A program made the translations under genes and the position numbers. This document shows positions 15,785-25,801 of a stretch of DNA of 64,000 nucleotides, piece by piece. The DNA lies in contig NZ_RYZK01000004.1 of NCBI RefSeq assembly GCF_003990645.1, positions 310,001 to 374,000 of the forward strand. The letters run 5' to 3'. The notes under the pieces were generated by a model. That model was not told where the DNA came from, searched no databases, and worked only from the letters and a program-made list of their open reading frames with translations. The number at the start of each line of letters is the position of its first letter. Position 1 is the first letter of the stretch. Origin of the DNA: Shimia sediminis (GTDB lineage: Bacteria; Pseudomonadota; Alphaproteobacteria; Rhodobacterales; Rhodobacteraceae).

Positions 15785-16836
15785 GCAAAAACCTCTCCAT
15801 CCATCAGCTTACGCGCGGTCCTTAACAAAGCCGCCTCGCTGACAGTGCCTTCCTCATCCAATGTCGCCACCACGGTCATTTCCCCGGTGGGATGTTCAAT
15901 CGACAGGCTGCGCTCTGCCCCCTGCCCACGCGCGGCCAAATCATAGGCCACCGATCCCTCGATCAGACAGGCCGTCGCCACGCTCACCGCCCCCAGAACA
16001 CCGATGGTCTTGTGACAGCGATGCGGAATAAACGTCCGCGTCGCAATTGCCCCACCGTCGCGCGGCGCACTTACCATGGTCATCTTCGGCACCGATGTCT
16101 CGGCGACATCGCCAAGGTTCATCAGCGGCCCACAGGCCAATCGGATCGCCTCCAATGTCTCGCGCAAGGCGACATTGCCTTCCAAATCCTCTGGTGCCTC
16201 ATCCCCAACGAGCCCCAGATCAGCGGCGCGTATCACCACACAAGGCATGCCGTTGTCGATCATCGTCACCGCAACACCTTCTACCTCATCCACCACATTC
16301 CCGGTTGGCAACAGGGCGCCACAGGACGACCCCGCCGTCTCCTTGAACGCAATCGGCACCGCCGCCGCGCTGCCCGGCACGCCATCAATCTGCGCCTCGC
16401 CGTCATAGCGCACCGCGCCTCCCGGCGTCGCCACGCGCGCCACAGCCACCTGCCCGGTGTTTTCCATGAAAATCGCCACCGGCGTCTCATCGCCCTCCGC
16501 CGCAACCAGCCCGCGCTCAATCGCGAATGGGCCGACGCCCGCCAGGATATTCCCGCAGTTCTGCGCATCCGTGACAATCGGCTGATCCACGAACACCTGT
16601 AAAAACAGGTAATCCACATCCACGCCTTCGCGCTCGGACCGCGTCACCACCGCCACTTTCGAGGTCAAAGGATCCGCCCCACCCATGCCGTCAATCTGGC
16701 GCAGATCGGGCGATCCCATCACCCGCAACAGGAACGCATCCCGGTCCGCGGGCAGATCATCCGCCAGGAAGTACCCGCCCTTCGACGTCCCCCCGCGCAT
16801 CCACATGCAACGCACCCCGTCACTCATTCCCGACAT
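15781..16836 (-). CDS. galD: 4-oxalomesaconate tautomerase (PrpF family)
   Basis: A 351-residue PrpF/diaminopimelate-epimerase-fold protein. The opening CMWMRGGTSKGGYF and the Cys motif QNCGNILAGVGPFAIE are family signatures, as is the second GSSCGALLPTG half. GalD isomerises 4-oxalomesaconate keto and enol forms so that the hydratase can act. Linkage to galB, ligK and ligI supports this over the propionate-related PrpF role. ATG 16836 is used; ATG 16827 is an alternative. An 87-bp gap holding two hairpins separates it from ligK upstream. Confidence 0.9.
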   Translation of the reverse strand: MSGMSDGVRCMWMRGGTSKGGYFLADDLPADRDAFLLRVMGSPDLRQIDGMGGADPLTSKVAVVTRSEREGVDVDYLFLQVFVDQPIVTDAQNCGNILAGVGPFAIERGLVAAEGDETPVAIFMENTGQVAVARVATPGGAVRYDGEAQIDGVPGSAAAVPIAFKETAGSSCGALLPTGNVVDEVEGVAVTMIDNGMPCVVIRAADLGLVGDEAPEDLEGNVALRETLEAIRLACGPLMNLGDVAETSVPKMTMVSAPRDGGAIATRTFIPHRCHKTIGVLGAVSVATACLIEGSVAYDLAARGQGAERSLSIEHPTGEMTVVATLDEEGTVSEAALLRTARKLMDGEVFA

Positions 16837-16870
16837 CCCTTCTTCTTTTGGCCAAAAATATCCCGGGGGT

Positions 16871-16889
16871 TTGGGGGCAGCGCCCCCAA
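16871..16889. repeat. GC-rich intergenic hairpin between ligK and galD
   Basis: Arms TTGGGGGC (16871-16878) and GCCCCCAA (16882-16889) with an AGC loop. With the preceding TTTTGGCCAAAAATA-CCCGGGGG context it resembles a GC-rich intergenic element frequent in Rhodobacteraceae. Inside an operon it could attenuate transcription into galD-ligI-ligAB. Confidence 0.6.
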
Positions 16890-16894
16890 CTTGG

Positions 16895-16916
16895 TCGGAT
16901 CGCCAAAGCGATCCGA
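16895..16916. repeat. Second hairpin between ligK and galD
   Basis: Arms TCGGATCG (16895-16902) and CGATCCGA (16909-16916) around a six-base loop. It is six bases from the previous hairpin and eight bases from the end of ligK on the minus strand. Confidence 0.6.
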
Positions 16917-16923
16917 AACCCCT

Positions 16924-17616
16924 TTAGACGTATTTCAACCCCTTCTCGGCCAGACGTTCCCGCATGCCGTAGATATCCAGGCCCAGTTCCCCGGCCTCAA
17001 ACCGCGCGCGTTTGGCGGCCTCATTGGCCTCGCGCGCCCGTGCCTTTTCCAACACTTCGGCGGCCTCTTCCCGGCGTACCACGCAAACACCGTCATCATC
17101 CGCCACGATAACATCACCGGGGTTCACCAATTCTTCAGCACACACCACCGGCACATTCACCGAGCCCAGCGTTTCCTTGATCGTCCCTTGCGCAAACACC
17201 GCCTTGGACCAAACCGGAAAGCCCATGTCCTGCAGATCGCGAATGTCCCGCACACCGCCATCAATGATCAGCCCCCGACAGCCCCGTGCCATGGCCGAGG
17301 TCGCCAGCAAATCGCCAAAATACCCGGCATTCGACGGTGTGATCGTGCCCAACAGCAACACATCCCCCGCCTGCAACTGCTCGATCGCCACATGGATCAT
17401 CCAGTTGTCGCAGGGCGGCGCGAGGATCGTCACAGCCGATCCGGCGATCCGCGCTCCAGGATAGATCGGCCGCATGTAATCCGCGAGCAACCCCTTACGC
17501 CCCTGCGCCTCGTGCACCGTGGCCACGCCACACTCCGCCAAGCCGTCGATCACCGCCCTGTCAGCACGCTCGATGGTCTGGACAACGACGCCCGTGGTTC
17601 CCGCCGGATAGGTCAT
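16924..17616 (-). CDS. ligK: 4-carboxy-4-hydroxy-2-oxoadipate aldolase (RraA/HMG aldolase family)
   Basis: 230 residues of the class II, metal-dependent pyruvate aldolase family. The conserved core [21 protein letters not shown] ends in the metal-site RD pair (VRDIRD). It cleaves 4-carboxy-4-hydroxy-2-oxoadipate to pyruvate and oxaloacetate, the last step of the pathway, and such enzymes also decarboxylate oxaloacetate. The symbol galC would serve equally. The start overlaps the galB stop by four bases. Confidence 0.92.
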   Translation of the reverse strand: MTYPAGTTGVVVQTIERADRAVIDGLAECGVATVHEAQGRKGLLADYMRPIYPGARIAGSAVTILAPPCDNWMIHVAIEQLQAGDVLLLGTITPSNAGYFGDLLATSAMARGCRGLIIDGGVRDIRDLQDMGFPVWSKAVFAQGTIKETLGSVNVPVVCAEELVNPGDVIVADDDGVCVVRREEAAEVLEKARAREANEAAKRARFEAGELGLDIYGMRERLAEKGLKYV

Positions 17617-18347
17617 ACCAGCTCATCCATGCAGAACGGAAAGATGCTCTCAAAGCCTTCGGCGTATTTGCAATCACGCCCCCCGGCCATGCCGCCCGAG
17701 TTCCGCTTGAAGTGGTTCGCCCGCTGCTGGGCCACGCGGGTATAGAAATCCCACAGGTGGATCTGCCCCTCGTTACACTCCATCGCCGCGCGTTTCTTCT
17801 CCCAGACCGGCGTGATGTCCAGAAAGACATTCGGCTTCCACCCCATCTGCTCGGTCTGATGCGGCTCGAACAGGTACATCTGCGGCGCGCCCAACACCTT
17901 TTGCCCCGGATTGTGTCCCCAGGCCTGCGCAATCATGCGACAGGTCAGGGCAAACTCGGTCGTCTTCATGTGGTCGGTGTTATAGGGGTCCCATTTCGAA
18001 TGCGAGAACATGAACTTTGGTTGCACATCGCGGATGATATCCACCACCTGGGTCTCGTACTCTTCCGTGAAGCGCAGCGGATAATCCCCCATGTCGAGGA
18101 ACTTGATGTCGTGCACGCCCAGCGCCTTGGCCGCATTCTCAGCCTCGCCGCGACGGATGTCCTTGACCTCCTGCAGGCTTTTGCCCTCTTTCCACAGCCG
18201 GGCACTTTCGCCGCGTTCCCCAAAGGACAGACAGGCCACGGTGACGTTGTAGCCCAGCTCCTGATGCAGCGCGATGGCTCCACCACAGCGCCAGACAAAG
18301 TCGGCCGCATGGGCGCTGATCACTAGGGCGGATTTATTGTCGGACAT
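17613..18347 (-). CDS. galB: 4-oxalomesaconate hydratase, PIG-L deacetylase fold
   Basis: 244 residues of the PIG-L/LmbE zinc-hydrolase fold. The metal motif reads H13-A-A-D16 where deacetylases have HPDD, and the later [10 protein letters not shown] segment carries the third ligand. GalB of Pseudomonas putida is a member of this fold shown to hydrate 4-oxalomesaconate rather than deacetylate. Position at the head of the operon with ligK, galD and ligI makes that role very likely. No LigJ-type hydratase is present, so galB would fill that step. Confidence 0.9.
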   Translation of the reverse strand: MSDNKSALVISAHAADFVWRCGGAIALHQELGYNVTVACLSFGERGESARLWKEGKSLQEVKDIRRGEAENAAKALGVHDIKFLDMGDYPLRFTEEYETQVVDIIRDVQPKFMFSHSKWDPYNTDHMKTTEFALTCRMIAQAWGHNPGQKVLGAPQMYLFEPHQTEQMGWKPNVFLDITPVWEKKRAAMECNEGQIHLWDFYTRVAQQRANHFKRNSGGMAGGRDCKYAEGFESIFPFCMDELV

Positions 18348-18510
18348 TCAGAAACTCCATCGGTTGGATCGGGGTCATGCAATTATTGTTCGCTCAAGGG
18401 TCTAGCCCCACGCCCCCCGAGTCTCCTATTTCAAACGCTGTGATTTCGTATAAAATATCGCTATAGATGGTGCAGATCATGCCGAACAACACGATGGTAT
18501 AGCTACTGAA
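18348..18510. promoter_or_regulatory. Divergent promoter region between galB operon and the dual-HTH LysR gene
   Basis: 163 bases between divergent starts, AT-richer than the genes. At 18445-18455 the minus strand reads TTTTATACGAA. A related CTTATACGCA and a CCTATACGTA lie at 19721-19743, before the second lig operon. These may be sites for the LysR regulator, but the match is short. Confidence 0.45.
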
Positions 18511-19731
18511 ATGACAGTGGATTTTCCCAATTTACGTCACCTGAGGGCATTCAGGGAGGTTGCCGAACGCCAAAGCGTCAGCGCCGCCGCAGCCGAGGTA
18601 CACCTGAGCCAGCCGGCCGTGACCCAAGCCATCAGCGGCCTTGAACGCAAACTGGACCTCGCGCTGTTTGACCGCCGCCCCGAAGGCATGTTCGTCACCT
18701 CTGCGGGTCAGGCTTTCCTGACCCGCGTCCGCCGCATGTTCGACCATCTCGACGCCGGGGCGAAACTGGCGTCCAGCAGCAGCGGGCGCAAGTCCCGCGC
18801 CCAAGGGGCGGGCCTTGTGCACAGGGTATCCGCCAGCCAGCTCCGCGCCCTGATCGCGGTCTGGGAAACCGGCAGCTTCAGCCTCGCCGCCCGCAGCGTC
18901 GGCATTTCACAACCCTCCGTACACCGGGCCGCCCGCGATCTGGAAAAGCTCGCCGGGGTGGCGTTCTTTTCCAACTCCAGCCGTGGCATTGAACTGACCC
19001 AGGCCGCCGAGACCTTTGCCCGCGGCATCAAGCTCGCTGCCGCCGAACTGCAACAGGGCTATGACGAGATCACCCTGTCGCGCGGGCAGGACAGCACCCG
19101 CATCTCGGTCGGCTCCATGCCGCTCTCTCGCACCTCTCTCCTGCCCCACGCGATCCACCGACTCATGCAGGACAACAGCGGCGTTCAGGTGCACACCGTC
19201 GAAGGCCCCTACCTCGAACTCCTGAAAAGCCTGCGCTATGGCGAACTGGATTTTCTCATCGGCGCCCTGCGCGACCCCGCCCCGACCGAAGATGTCGTCC
19301 AAGAGGTGCTGTTTGACGACCCGCTCGCCATCGTCGTCGGTCCGGGTCACCCGCTGCTTGGCCAGCCCAACCCAACCCTTGACGACGCCTTGCAATACCC
19401 CTGGATCGCCCCGCCCAAGACCACGCCATCTGGCTCTTACCTCTATCGAACCGTCCGCATAGGCGAGCGTGACAGCACCCCGGTGCGGGTAGTGTCCTCG
19501 TCGCTGGTGTTGATCCGGGGCCTGATGGCGCGCGGGGAATATGTGACCATCATGTCGCGCCACCAGATGGCCGTCGAGCGGGAACAGGGGCTGATGGTAC
19601 CGCTGAACATCGACCTCCCGGACAGTGCGCGCAGCATTGGCATCACCACGCGTCTGGGATGGATACCCACCCCCACACAGGCCCGCTTCCTGGACCTTGT
19701 CCGCACATCAGGCACCACCCCCTATACGTAA
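18511..19731 (+). CDS. LysR-type regulator with two tandem N-terminal HTH domains
   Basis: 406 residues, about 100 longer than a normal LysR protein. Residues 7-66 are a full LysR HTH (LRHLRAFREVAERQSVSAAA, then HLSQPAVTQAI). Residues 108-166 are a second one (ASQLRALIAVWETGSFSLAA, then GISQPSVHRA), joined by a basic and serine-rich linker. The effector domain follows from about 185. The two HTH copies are clearly different in sequence, so this is not a recent duplication. It lies between the galB operon (divergent) and the ligA2-ligB2-ligC operon (same strand), so it probably controls both, with a protocatechuate-pathway intermediate as effector. Regulatory targets are inference from position. 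Confidence 0.88.
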   Translation: MTVDFPNLRHLRAFREVAERQSVSAAAAEVHLSQPAVTQAISGLERKLDLALFDRRPEGMFVTSAGQAFLTRVRRMFDHLDAGAKLASSSSGRKSRAQGAGLVHRVSASQLRALIAVWETGSFSLAARSVGISQPSVHRAARDLEKLAGVAFFSNSSRGIELTQAAETFARGIKLAAAELQQGYDEITLSRGQDSTRISVGSMPLSRTSLLPHAIHRLMQDNSGVQVHTVEGPYLELLKSLRYGELDFLIGALRDPAPTEDVVQEVLFDDPLAIVVGPGHPLLGQPNPTLDDALQYPWIAPPKTTPSGSYLYRTVRIGERDSTPVRVVSSSLVLIRGLMARGEYVTIMSRHQMAVEREQGLMVPLNIDLPDSARSIGITTRLGWIPTPTQARFLDLVRTSGTTPYT

Positions 19732-19743
19732 AACTTATACGCA
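19721..19743. promoter_or_regulatory. TATACG repeat before the second lig operon
   Basis: TATACG occurs at 19723-19728 and 19736-19741, a 13-base offset, overlapping the LysR stop codon. The second copy resembles the TTTTATACGAA motif upstream of galB. It is a candidate operator, not a proven one. Confidence 0.3.
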
Positions 19744-19885
19744 CCCCCTGCATTCAATTTCCTTTCGCCGCGCAGGCGCGATAGCCTTGCACCAGAGTTA
19801 GCGAACTGGACCGGCATCAAATGATGCGACCTCAAAGACAGCGGCCCGCAGGGCGGCGCGTCCTTGGGTCCCCGGAGAGAGAGAC

Positions 19886-21129
<1,244 letters not shown>

Positions 21130-21140
21130 GAGGACAGATC

Positions 21141-22088
21141 ATGCGGATTTGCGTAGCGGGTGCTTATGGCGCCTTTGGCATGAAACACATGGACGCGCTC
21201 GCCCAGATCGAAGGCGTCACCGTCACCTCGGTCATGGGCCCCACCAAGGCCAAGATCGAAGCTTTCGCCGCCGAGCGTGGCGTGGGTCATGCGGGCACAA
21301 CGCTGGACGAGTGTATTGCCCGCGACGATGTCGACGCGGTGATCCTGTCGACCCCCACCCAATTGCACGCCGAACAGGCCATTGCCTGCATGAAGGCGGG
21401 CAAACACGTGCTGGTCGAAATTCCCATGGCCGACACGCTGGCCGACAGCCAGGAAATCGTCCGCGTTCAGCAGGAAACCGGTCTGGTCGCCATGGCCGGT
21501 CAGGTCCGCCGCTTTAACCCCAGCCACCAGTGGATCCACAACAAGATCGCCGCCGGTGAGCTGAAGGTCCAGCAAATGGATGTGCAGACCTACTTCTTCC
21601 GCCGCTCCAACATGAACGCCAAAGGCGAGCCGCGCTCGTGGACGGATCACCTGTTGTGGCACCACGCCTGCCACACCGTGGACCTGTTCCAGTACCAGAC
21701 CGGCGAAACCTGTTCCGAAGCCTTTGGCCTGCAAGGGCCGCATCACCCGGACCTCGGCATCGCCATGGACATGTCCATCGGCATGAAGGTCCCTTCGGGC
21801 GCGATCTGCACCCTGTCGCTCAGCTTTAACAACGACGGTCCCTTGGGCACCTTCTTCCGCTACATCTGCGACAATGGCACCTACATCGCCCGCTACGATG
21901 ACCTCTACGACGGCAATGAGAACCAGATCGACCTCTCGGATGTCGCCGTCTCGAACAACGGCATCGAACTGATCGACCGCGAGTTCATCTCGGCCATTCA
22001 GGAGGGTCGCCAGCCCAATGGCGCCGTGGCGGACGTGCTGGGCGCGATGGAGACACTGGACAAGATCGAGCGCTCTTTCCGCAGCTGA
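21141..22088 (+). CDS. ligC: 4-carboxy-2-hydroxymuconate-6-semialdehyde dehydrogenase
   Basis: 315 residues of the Gfo/Idh/MocA family, the exact length of known LigC. The nucleotide-binding start is RICVAGAYGAFGMKH. EIPMADTLADS replaces the usual EKP loop, and HHACHTVDLF holds the catalytic histidines. It oxidises the hemiacetal of the ring-fission product to 2-pyrone-4,6-dicarboxylate, the LigI substrate. It is 11 bases after ligB2, so it is co-transcribed with the second dioxygenase. It is the only LigC in view, so both operons must be on together for a full pathway. Confidence 0.93.
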   Translation: MRICVAGAYGAFGMKHMDALAQIEGVTVTSVMGPTKAKIEAFAAERGVGHAGTTLDECIARDDVDAVILSTPTQLHAEQAIACMKAGKHVLVEIPMADTLADSQEIVRVQQETGLVAMAGQVRRFNPSHQWIHNKIAAGELKVQQMDVQTYFFRRSNMNAKGEPRSWTDHLLWHHACHTVDLFQYQTGETCSEAFGLQGPHHPDLGIAMDMSIGMKVPSGAICTLSLSFNNDGPLGTFFRYICDNGTYIARYDDLYDGNENQIDLSDVAVSNNGIELIDREFISAIQEGRQPNGAVADVLGAMETLDKIERSFRS

Positions 22089-22093
22089 TCACC

Positions 22094-22128
22094 GCAATGC
22101 GCCCCGGGGCTGATCCGGGGCGCATTGC
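22094..22128 (+). terminator. Strong stem-loop terminating the ligA2-ligB2-ligC operon
   Basis: A perfect 14-bp stem with arms GCAATGCGCCCCGG (22094-22107) and CCGGGGCGCATTGC (22115-22128) and a seven-base loop, six bases after the ligC stop. Confidence 0.8.
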
Positions 22129-22247
22129 CCTTCATATGCGGACAGGGCGGCCCCTCATGTTACAAAACTTGTCCAAGATCAATTTACTCTGTAACACAAT
22201 CCGGTAGATAGGAAACAAATTAACCATTCGACTCATCGGAGACGCCC

Positions 22248-23066
22248 ATGACCACCCGCAACATCCTCTGCGCTTACAGTGGTGAAGAGGCCCGCCTCAG
22301 CGGCCTGCGCTACGCCATCAAGATCGCCAAGTATCATGACGGATTTCTCACCGGAGTGATCCCCCACGCCGCGCCAACCCTGCAAACCCGATTTGGCGGC
22401 CAACTCCCCTATGACGTGCTTGACCAGATCAGAAAGGCTGACGCCGAACGGGTCAAAAAGATGGAAGAACGCTTCTATCTCGAGGTCGAGCGCGAAGGCT
22501 TCCGCGACCGGTCGGATTTTGTCGAACTGGAAGATGAAAACCACCTCGTGCTCAGCGAATTCGCGCGCGCCTATGACCTGATCGTGACCGGGGTGCAAAC
22601 CTCGGATGCAGGCGACATCCACCTCGCCGCCAACCCTGACACACTGGCCCTGCGCAGCGGGCGTCCGGTTCTGATCGTGCCCAACGCCTACAAGACCGAA
22701 GGCCTCGCCAAACACGCGGTTGTGGCCTGGGACGGCAAACGCTCGGCCGCGCGCGCCCTGGGCGACGCCATGTCGATCCTTGAAAACAAGGCCAAGGTCA
22801 CGATCCTGTCGATTGGCTCCAGAGCCCCGGAAGGAATTGACCGGCTGTTGGTGAACCTCGAACGGCACGGCATCACAGCCGAGCTTGCCGTGCGCCCACG
22901 CAAGAAATCCGTGGGACACACGGTTCTGGAAACCGTGAAAGAGCTGAATGGCGAGCTGATCGTGATGGGGGCATACGAACATAGCAAGTTCAGCCATGAC
23001 CTGTTCGGCGGCGTCACCACCGACGTGATGAAGGACTCGCCCGTTCCCGTGTTCATGTCGCACTGA
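22248..23066 (+). CDS. Universal stress protein (UspA family)
   Basis: A 272-residue cytoplasmic protein. The C-terminal half has the Usp signature: [22 protein letters not shown] followed by VPVFMSH. The N-terminal half ([27 protein letters not shown]) looks like a second, more divergent Usp domain. The first UspA-type ATP loop G-x2-G-x9-G is only partly kept. It is monocistronic, with a hairpin after it. Confidence 0.85.
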   Translation: MTTRNILCAYSGEEARLSGLRYAIKIAKYHDGFLTGVIPHAAPTLQTRFGGQLPYDVLDQIRKADAERVKKMEERFYLEVEREGFRDRSDFVELEDENHLVLSEFARAYDLIVTGVQTSDAGDIHLAANPDTLALRSGRPVLIVPNAYKTEGLAKHAVVAWDGKRSAARALGDAMSILENKAKVTILSIGSRAPEGIDRLLVNLERHGITAELAVRPRKKSVGHTVLETVKELNGELIVMGAYEHSKFSHDLFGGVTTDVMKDSPVPVFMSH

Positions 23067-23088
23067 CAGGCAAACCAACAAACACACG

Positions 23089-23121
23089 ACCGGCTTTCGC
23101 CTCACCCGGCAAAGGCCGGTC
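23089..23121 (+). terminator. Stem-loop after the universal stress protein gene
   Basis: Outer arms CGACCGGC and GCCGGTCG enclose CTTTCG-type inner sequence; about eight paired bases. It lies within the gap between the Usp stop and the crotonase gene. Confidence 0.5.
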
Positions 23122-23370
23122 GCCTGGGCCCGCGTCGCGGCCAGTCGCTGGAAATTCAGGCAATGGTTGCCCCGCACCACCCTGAAGGACACCTCATTTC
23201 GGCTGGTTGTCCCGATCCTGCGCCGCGATGGCCCAAAACGACGCCCCGTCGTGCTTTTCTTTGCCCCGGCATCCTGCCAGTGTGCCCGCGAACAAAAGAC
23301 GCCTCTGCCCGGTGAAAACACCCGGCCCCCCCGAAACGCCCCAAAAGTTGACAGCCCAAAGGATCCGGCC

Positions 23371-24177
23371 ATGAACGACGTTGTGAACCCTGACACCTAT
23401 GACCGCCTCGCGCTGACGGCGCATGACAACGGCCTCTATGTCGTGACCCTGAACCGTCCGGAAAAGCGTAACGCGCTGGACGTCGTCACCATCGAAGAGC
23501 TGATCCGCTTTTTCAGCGGCGCGCGTCTGGCCGGGGTCAAGGCCGTGGTGCTGGCTGGAGAAGGCGACCACTTCTGCGCCGGCCTCGATCTGGTCGAGCA
23601 CTGGAAAGCCGACCGCAGCGCGGATGACTTCATGCATGTCTGCCTGCGCTGGCACGAAGCGTTCAACAAGATGGAATATGGCGGGGTGCCGATCATCGCA
23701 GCCCTCAAGGGTGCCGTGGTGGGCGGTGGTCTGGAACTCGCCAGCGCGGCCCATGTCCGGGTGATGGACGACACCACCTATTTCGCCCTGCCCGAAGGCC
23801 AGCGTGGCATCTTCACCGGCGGCGGCGCCACCATTCGGGTCTCTGACATGATCGGCAAGTACCGCATGATCGACATGGTGCTCACGGGCCGTGTCTATCA
23901 GGGGCAAGAGGCGGTTGATCTCGGCCTCGCACAATACCGGGTCGAAGGCTCCAGCATGGACAAGGCGATGGAACTGGCCGCCAAGGTGGCGCAGAACCTG
24001 CCGCTGACCAACTTTGCCATCTGCTCCGCCGTCAGCCACATGAACAACATGTCCGGCATGGACGCGGCCTATGCCGAGGCCTTTGTCGGCGGCATCGTCA
24101 ACACCCAACCCGAGGCCCGCGCGCGACTGGAAGCCTTTGCCAACAAGACCGCCGCCCGCGTGCGCCCGAACGAGTAA
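23371..24177 (+). CDS. Crotonase-family protein (enoyl-CoA hydratase/isomerase)
   Basis: 268 residues. Oxyanion-hole segments are HFCAGLDL and [13 protein letters not shown]; the third motif is [20 protein letters not shown]. The Glu after LP (LPEGQ) fits one catalytic position. The frame is open 68 codons further upstream, but that part lacks a ribosome-binding site and is low in family resemblance, so ATG 23371 is chosen. It could be an enoyl-CoA hydratase, isomerase or aryl-CoA hydratase-lyase. Nothing adjacent decides it. The gene is followed by four palindromes. Confidence 0.83.
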   Translation: MNDVVNPDTYDRLALTAHDNGLYVVTLNRPEKRNALDVVTIEELIRFFSGARLAGVKAVVLAGEGDHFCAGLDLVEHWKADRSADDFMHVCLRWHEAFNKMEYGGVPIIAALKGAVVGGGLELASAAHVRVMDDTTYFALPEGQRGIFTGGGATIRVSDMIGKYRMIDMVLTGRVYQGQEAVDLGLAQYRVEGSSMDKAMELAAKVAQNLPLTNFAICSAVSHMNNMSGMDAAYAEAFVGGIVNTQPEARARLEAFANKTAARVRPNE

Positions 24178-24190
24178 GGCTCAGAGCGAT

Positions 24191-24286
24191 CAAAGGGTTT
24201 CGAAACCCTTTGAAACAAGCAAATTCGAATTTGCTTGGACCAAGCGCCTTCGAAGGCGCTTAAGTAAGCCGCTTCAAAGCGGCTTA
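24191..24286. repeat. Array of four consecutive palindromes between crotonase and tupA
   Basis: Four near-adjacent perfect or near-perfect palindromes: arms CAAAGGGTTTC/GAAACCCTTTG (24191-24212), CAAGCAAATTC/GAATTTGCTTG (24216-24237), AAGCGCCTTC/GAAGGCGCTT (24242-24261) and TAAGCCGCTT-CA-AAGCGGCTTA (24265-24286). The first three share a TTCGAA centre. They lie between two converging genes. The outer arms differ from one another, so they are not copies of a single repeat. Function is unknown; bidirectional termination is the simplest view. Confidence 0.85.
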
Positions 24287-24290
24287 CCCC

Positions 24291-25091
24291 TCACTGCACC
24301 GCGTTGAACACAAACAGCGTCTCGCCGTTGATCTGATAGCCGTCAATCAACTCTTTCGCCCGGTCAGACACCAGCCAGCCTTCCAGCTGCATCGCCAGAT
24401 CGTGCTGTACATGCCCGTGTTTCTCGGGGTTCACCGGGATATAGGCATATTGATTGAACAGCACCGGATCGCCCGCATAAAGCAGCGCCAGATCGCCTTT
24501 GTTGCCAAAGTTCAGCCAGCTTGCGCGGTCGGACATTACATAGGCATTCATCCCCGCCGCCGTGTTCAGCGCCGCACCCATGCCAGCGCCCACCGCCCGG
24601 TACCAATCACCAAACGTCTCGGCGTTCAGCCCGGCACCCCGCCACAGGCTCAGCTCTTTCTTGTGTGTGCCACTGTCATCCCCGCGGCTGACAAAGGTCT
24701 GCTCGCTGGCCGCAATCTTTTGCAAGGCATCGCTGGCACTTGTGGCAATGCCCACGGCCGCGATGTCAGACTTTGGCCCGATAAAGACAAAGTCGTTGTA
24801 CATGATCTCGCGCCGATGGGTGCCGTTGCCCTCGGCCAGGAATTTTTCCTCGGCGGTCTTCGAATGCACCAGAATGGCGTCCACATCACCCGCCGCGCCC
24901 AGCCGCAGCGCCTGACCCGTGCCGACCACCAACAGCTGCACCTCCAGCCCCAGATCGTCCCTGATCGCGGGCAACAGGACATCCGACAGCCCCGAGTTGT
25001 GAAACGACGTCGTCACCGCCATCTTCATCTCTTCGGCCTGAACCTGAACGGTCCACATCACCGCGGCAAACGCCACCCACAGGGTTTTCAT
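24291..25091 (-). CDS. tupA: Tungstate ABC transporter, substrate-binding protein
   Basis: 266 residues with a signal peptide (about 19 residues, ending VQA-EE). The mature N-terminus has TTSFHNSGLSDVLLP, the TupA oxyanion-binding motif that in tungstate proteins reads TTTS-x3-SGL. Further signatures are GTGQALRLGAAGDVDAILVH and SRGDDSGTHKKE. It should bind tungstate in the periplasm and deliver it to TupB. Molybdate as alternative ligand cannot be excluded. The gene ends the operon tupB-tupC-tupA and overlaps tupC by four bases. Confidence 0.9.
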   Translation of the reverse strand: MKTLWVAFAAVMWTVQVQAEEMKMAVTTSFHNSGLSDVLLPAIRDDLGLEVQLLVVGTGQALRLGAAGDVDAILVHSKTAEEKFLAEGNGTHRREIMYNDFVFIGPKSDIAAVGIATSASDALQKIAASEQTFVSRGDDSGTHKKELSLWRGAGLNAETFGDWYRAVGAGMGAALNTAAGMNAYVMSDRASWLNFGNKGDLALLYAGDPVLFNQYAYIPVNPEKHGHVQHDLAMQLEGWLVSDRAKELIDGYQINGETLFVFNAVQ

Positions 25092-25801
25092 TCCACTATA
25101 TCTCCTCGAAGAAACGCACGCGCCTGCGGGGTTTCAGGGTTGTCAAAAAACGTCTCGGCGGCCCCGCGCTCGTGAATACGACCACCCAGCAGGAACACCA
25201 CCTCGCTGGCCAATCGCCGCGCCTGTCCCATGTTGTGCGTCGACATGATCAGCCGCGTGCCGCCCTCGGCGGCGGCCAGCAAAATGGCCTCGACCTCGCG
25301 CATCGCCCGCCCGTCCAGCGCCGCACAGGGCTCATCCAGGAACAACACCTCCGGCTCGCGGATCAGCGCTCGCCCCAACGCCAGTTTCTGCCGCTCGCCC
25401 CCCGACAGCGCCAGCGCCGAGCGGCCCAAAGCCCCGCTCAGACCGATCTTGTCGGCCATGCCCTCGGCCGCAACCTCTGCCGCCTTGCGCCCGACACCGC
25501 TGATCCGCAACGGATAGGTCAGATTTTCGCGCACCGACCGGCGCAGCATCACCGGCGTCTGGAACACAAACGCCTGCCGCTCGCGCGCCTCGGCCTCGTC
25601 ACAGGCCCATTGCACCCTGCCCTCGTTCAGCCGCGCAATCCCGTGCAGCATCCGCAAGAGCGAGGTCTTGCCCGCCCCGTTTGGCCCGATCACCACCGTA
25701 ACGCCGCGCGCTTCCAGCCGCAGATCCACCGGCCCCACCAGCACCTTGCCACGCCGCCGCGTCACGGCACCTTCGACGATCAGGGGAAACATCCTGCTCA
25801 C
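25088..25801 (-). CDS. tupC: Tungstate ABC transporter, ATP-binding protein
   Basis: 237 residues. Walker A GPNGAGKT (39-46), signature ALSGGERQKLALGRAL and Walker B EVLFLDEPCAALD, then the switch His in MSTHNMGQARRLA. It energises TupB. Four-base overlaps join it to tupB upstream and tupA downstream. There is no C-terminal TOBE/MOP domain, in keeping with TupC rather than ModC. Confidence 0.9.
   Translation of the reverse strand: MSRMFPLIVEGAVTRRRGKVLVGPVDLRLEARGVTVVIGPNGAGKTSLLRMLHGIARLNEGRVQWACDEAEARERQAFVFQTPVMLRRSVRENLTYPLRISGVGRKAAEVAAEGMADKIGLSGALGRSALALSGGERQKLALGRALIREPEVLFLDEPCAALDGRAMREVEAILLAAAEGGTRLIMSTHNMGQARRLASEVVFLLGGRIHERGAAETFFDNPETPQARAFLRGDIVE

Noticed and set aside
13712-15946. 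744-codon plus-strand frame across ligB, ligA and ligI
   Set aside because: It spans three real minus-strand genes and their gaps; it is a shadow of third-position GC.
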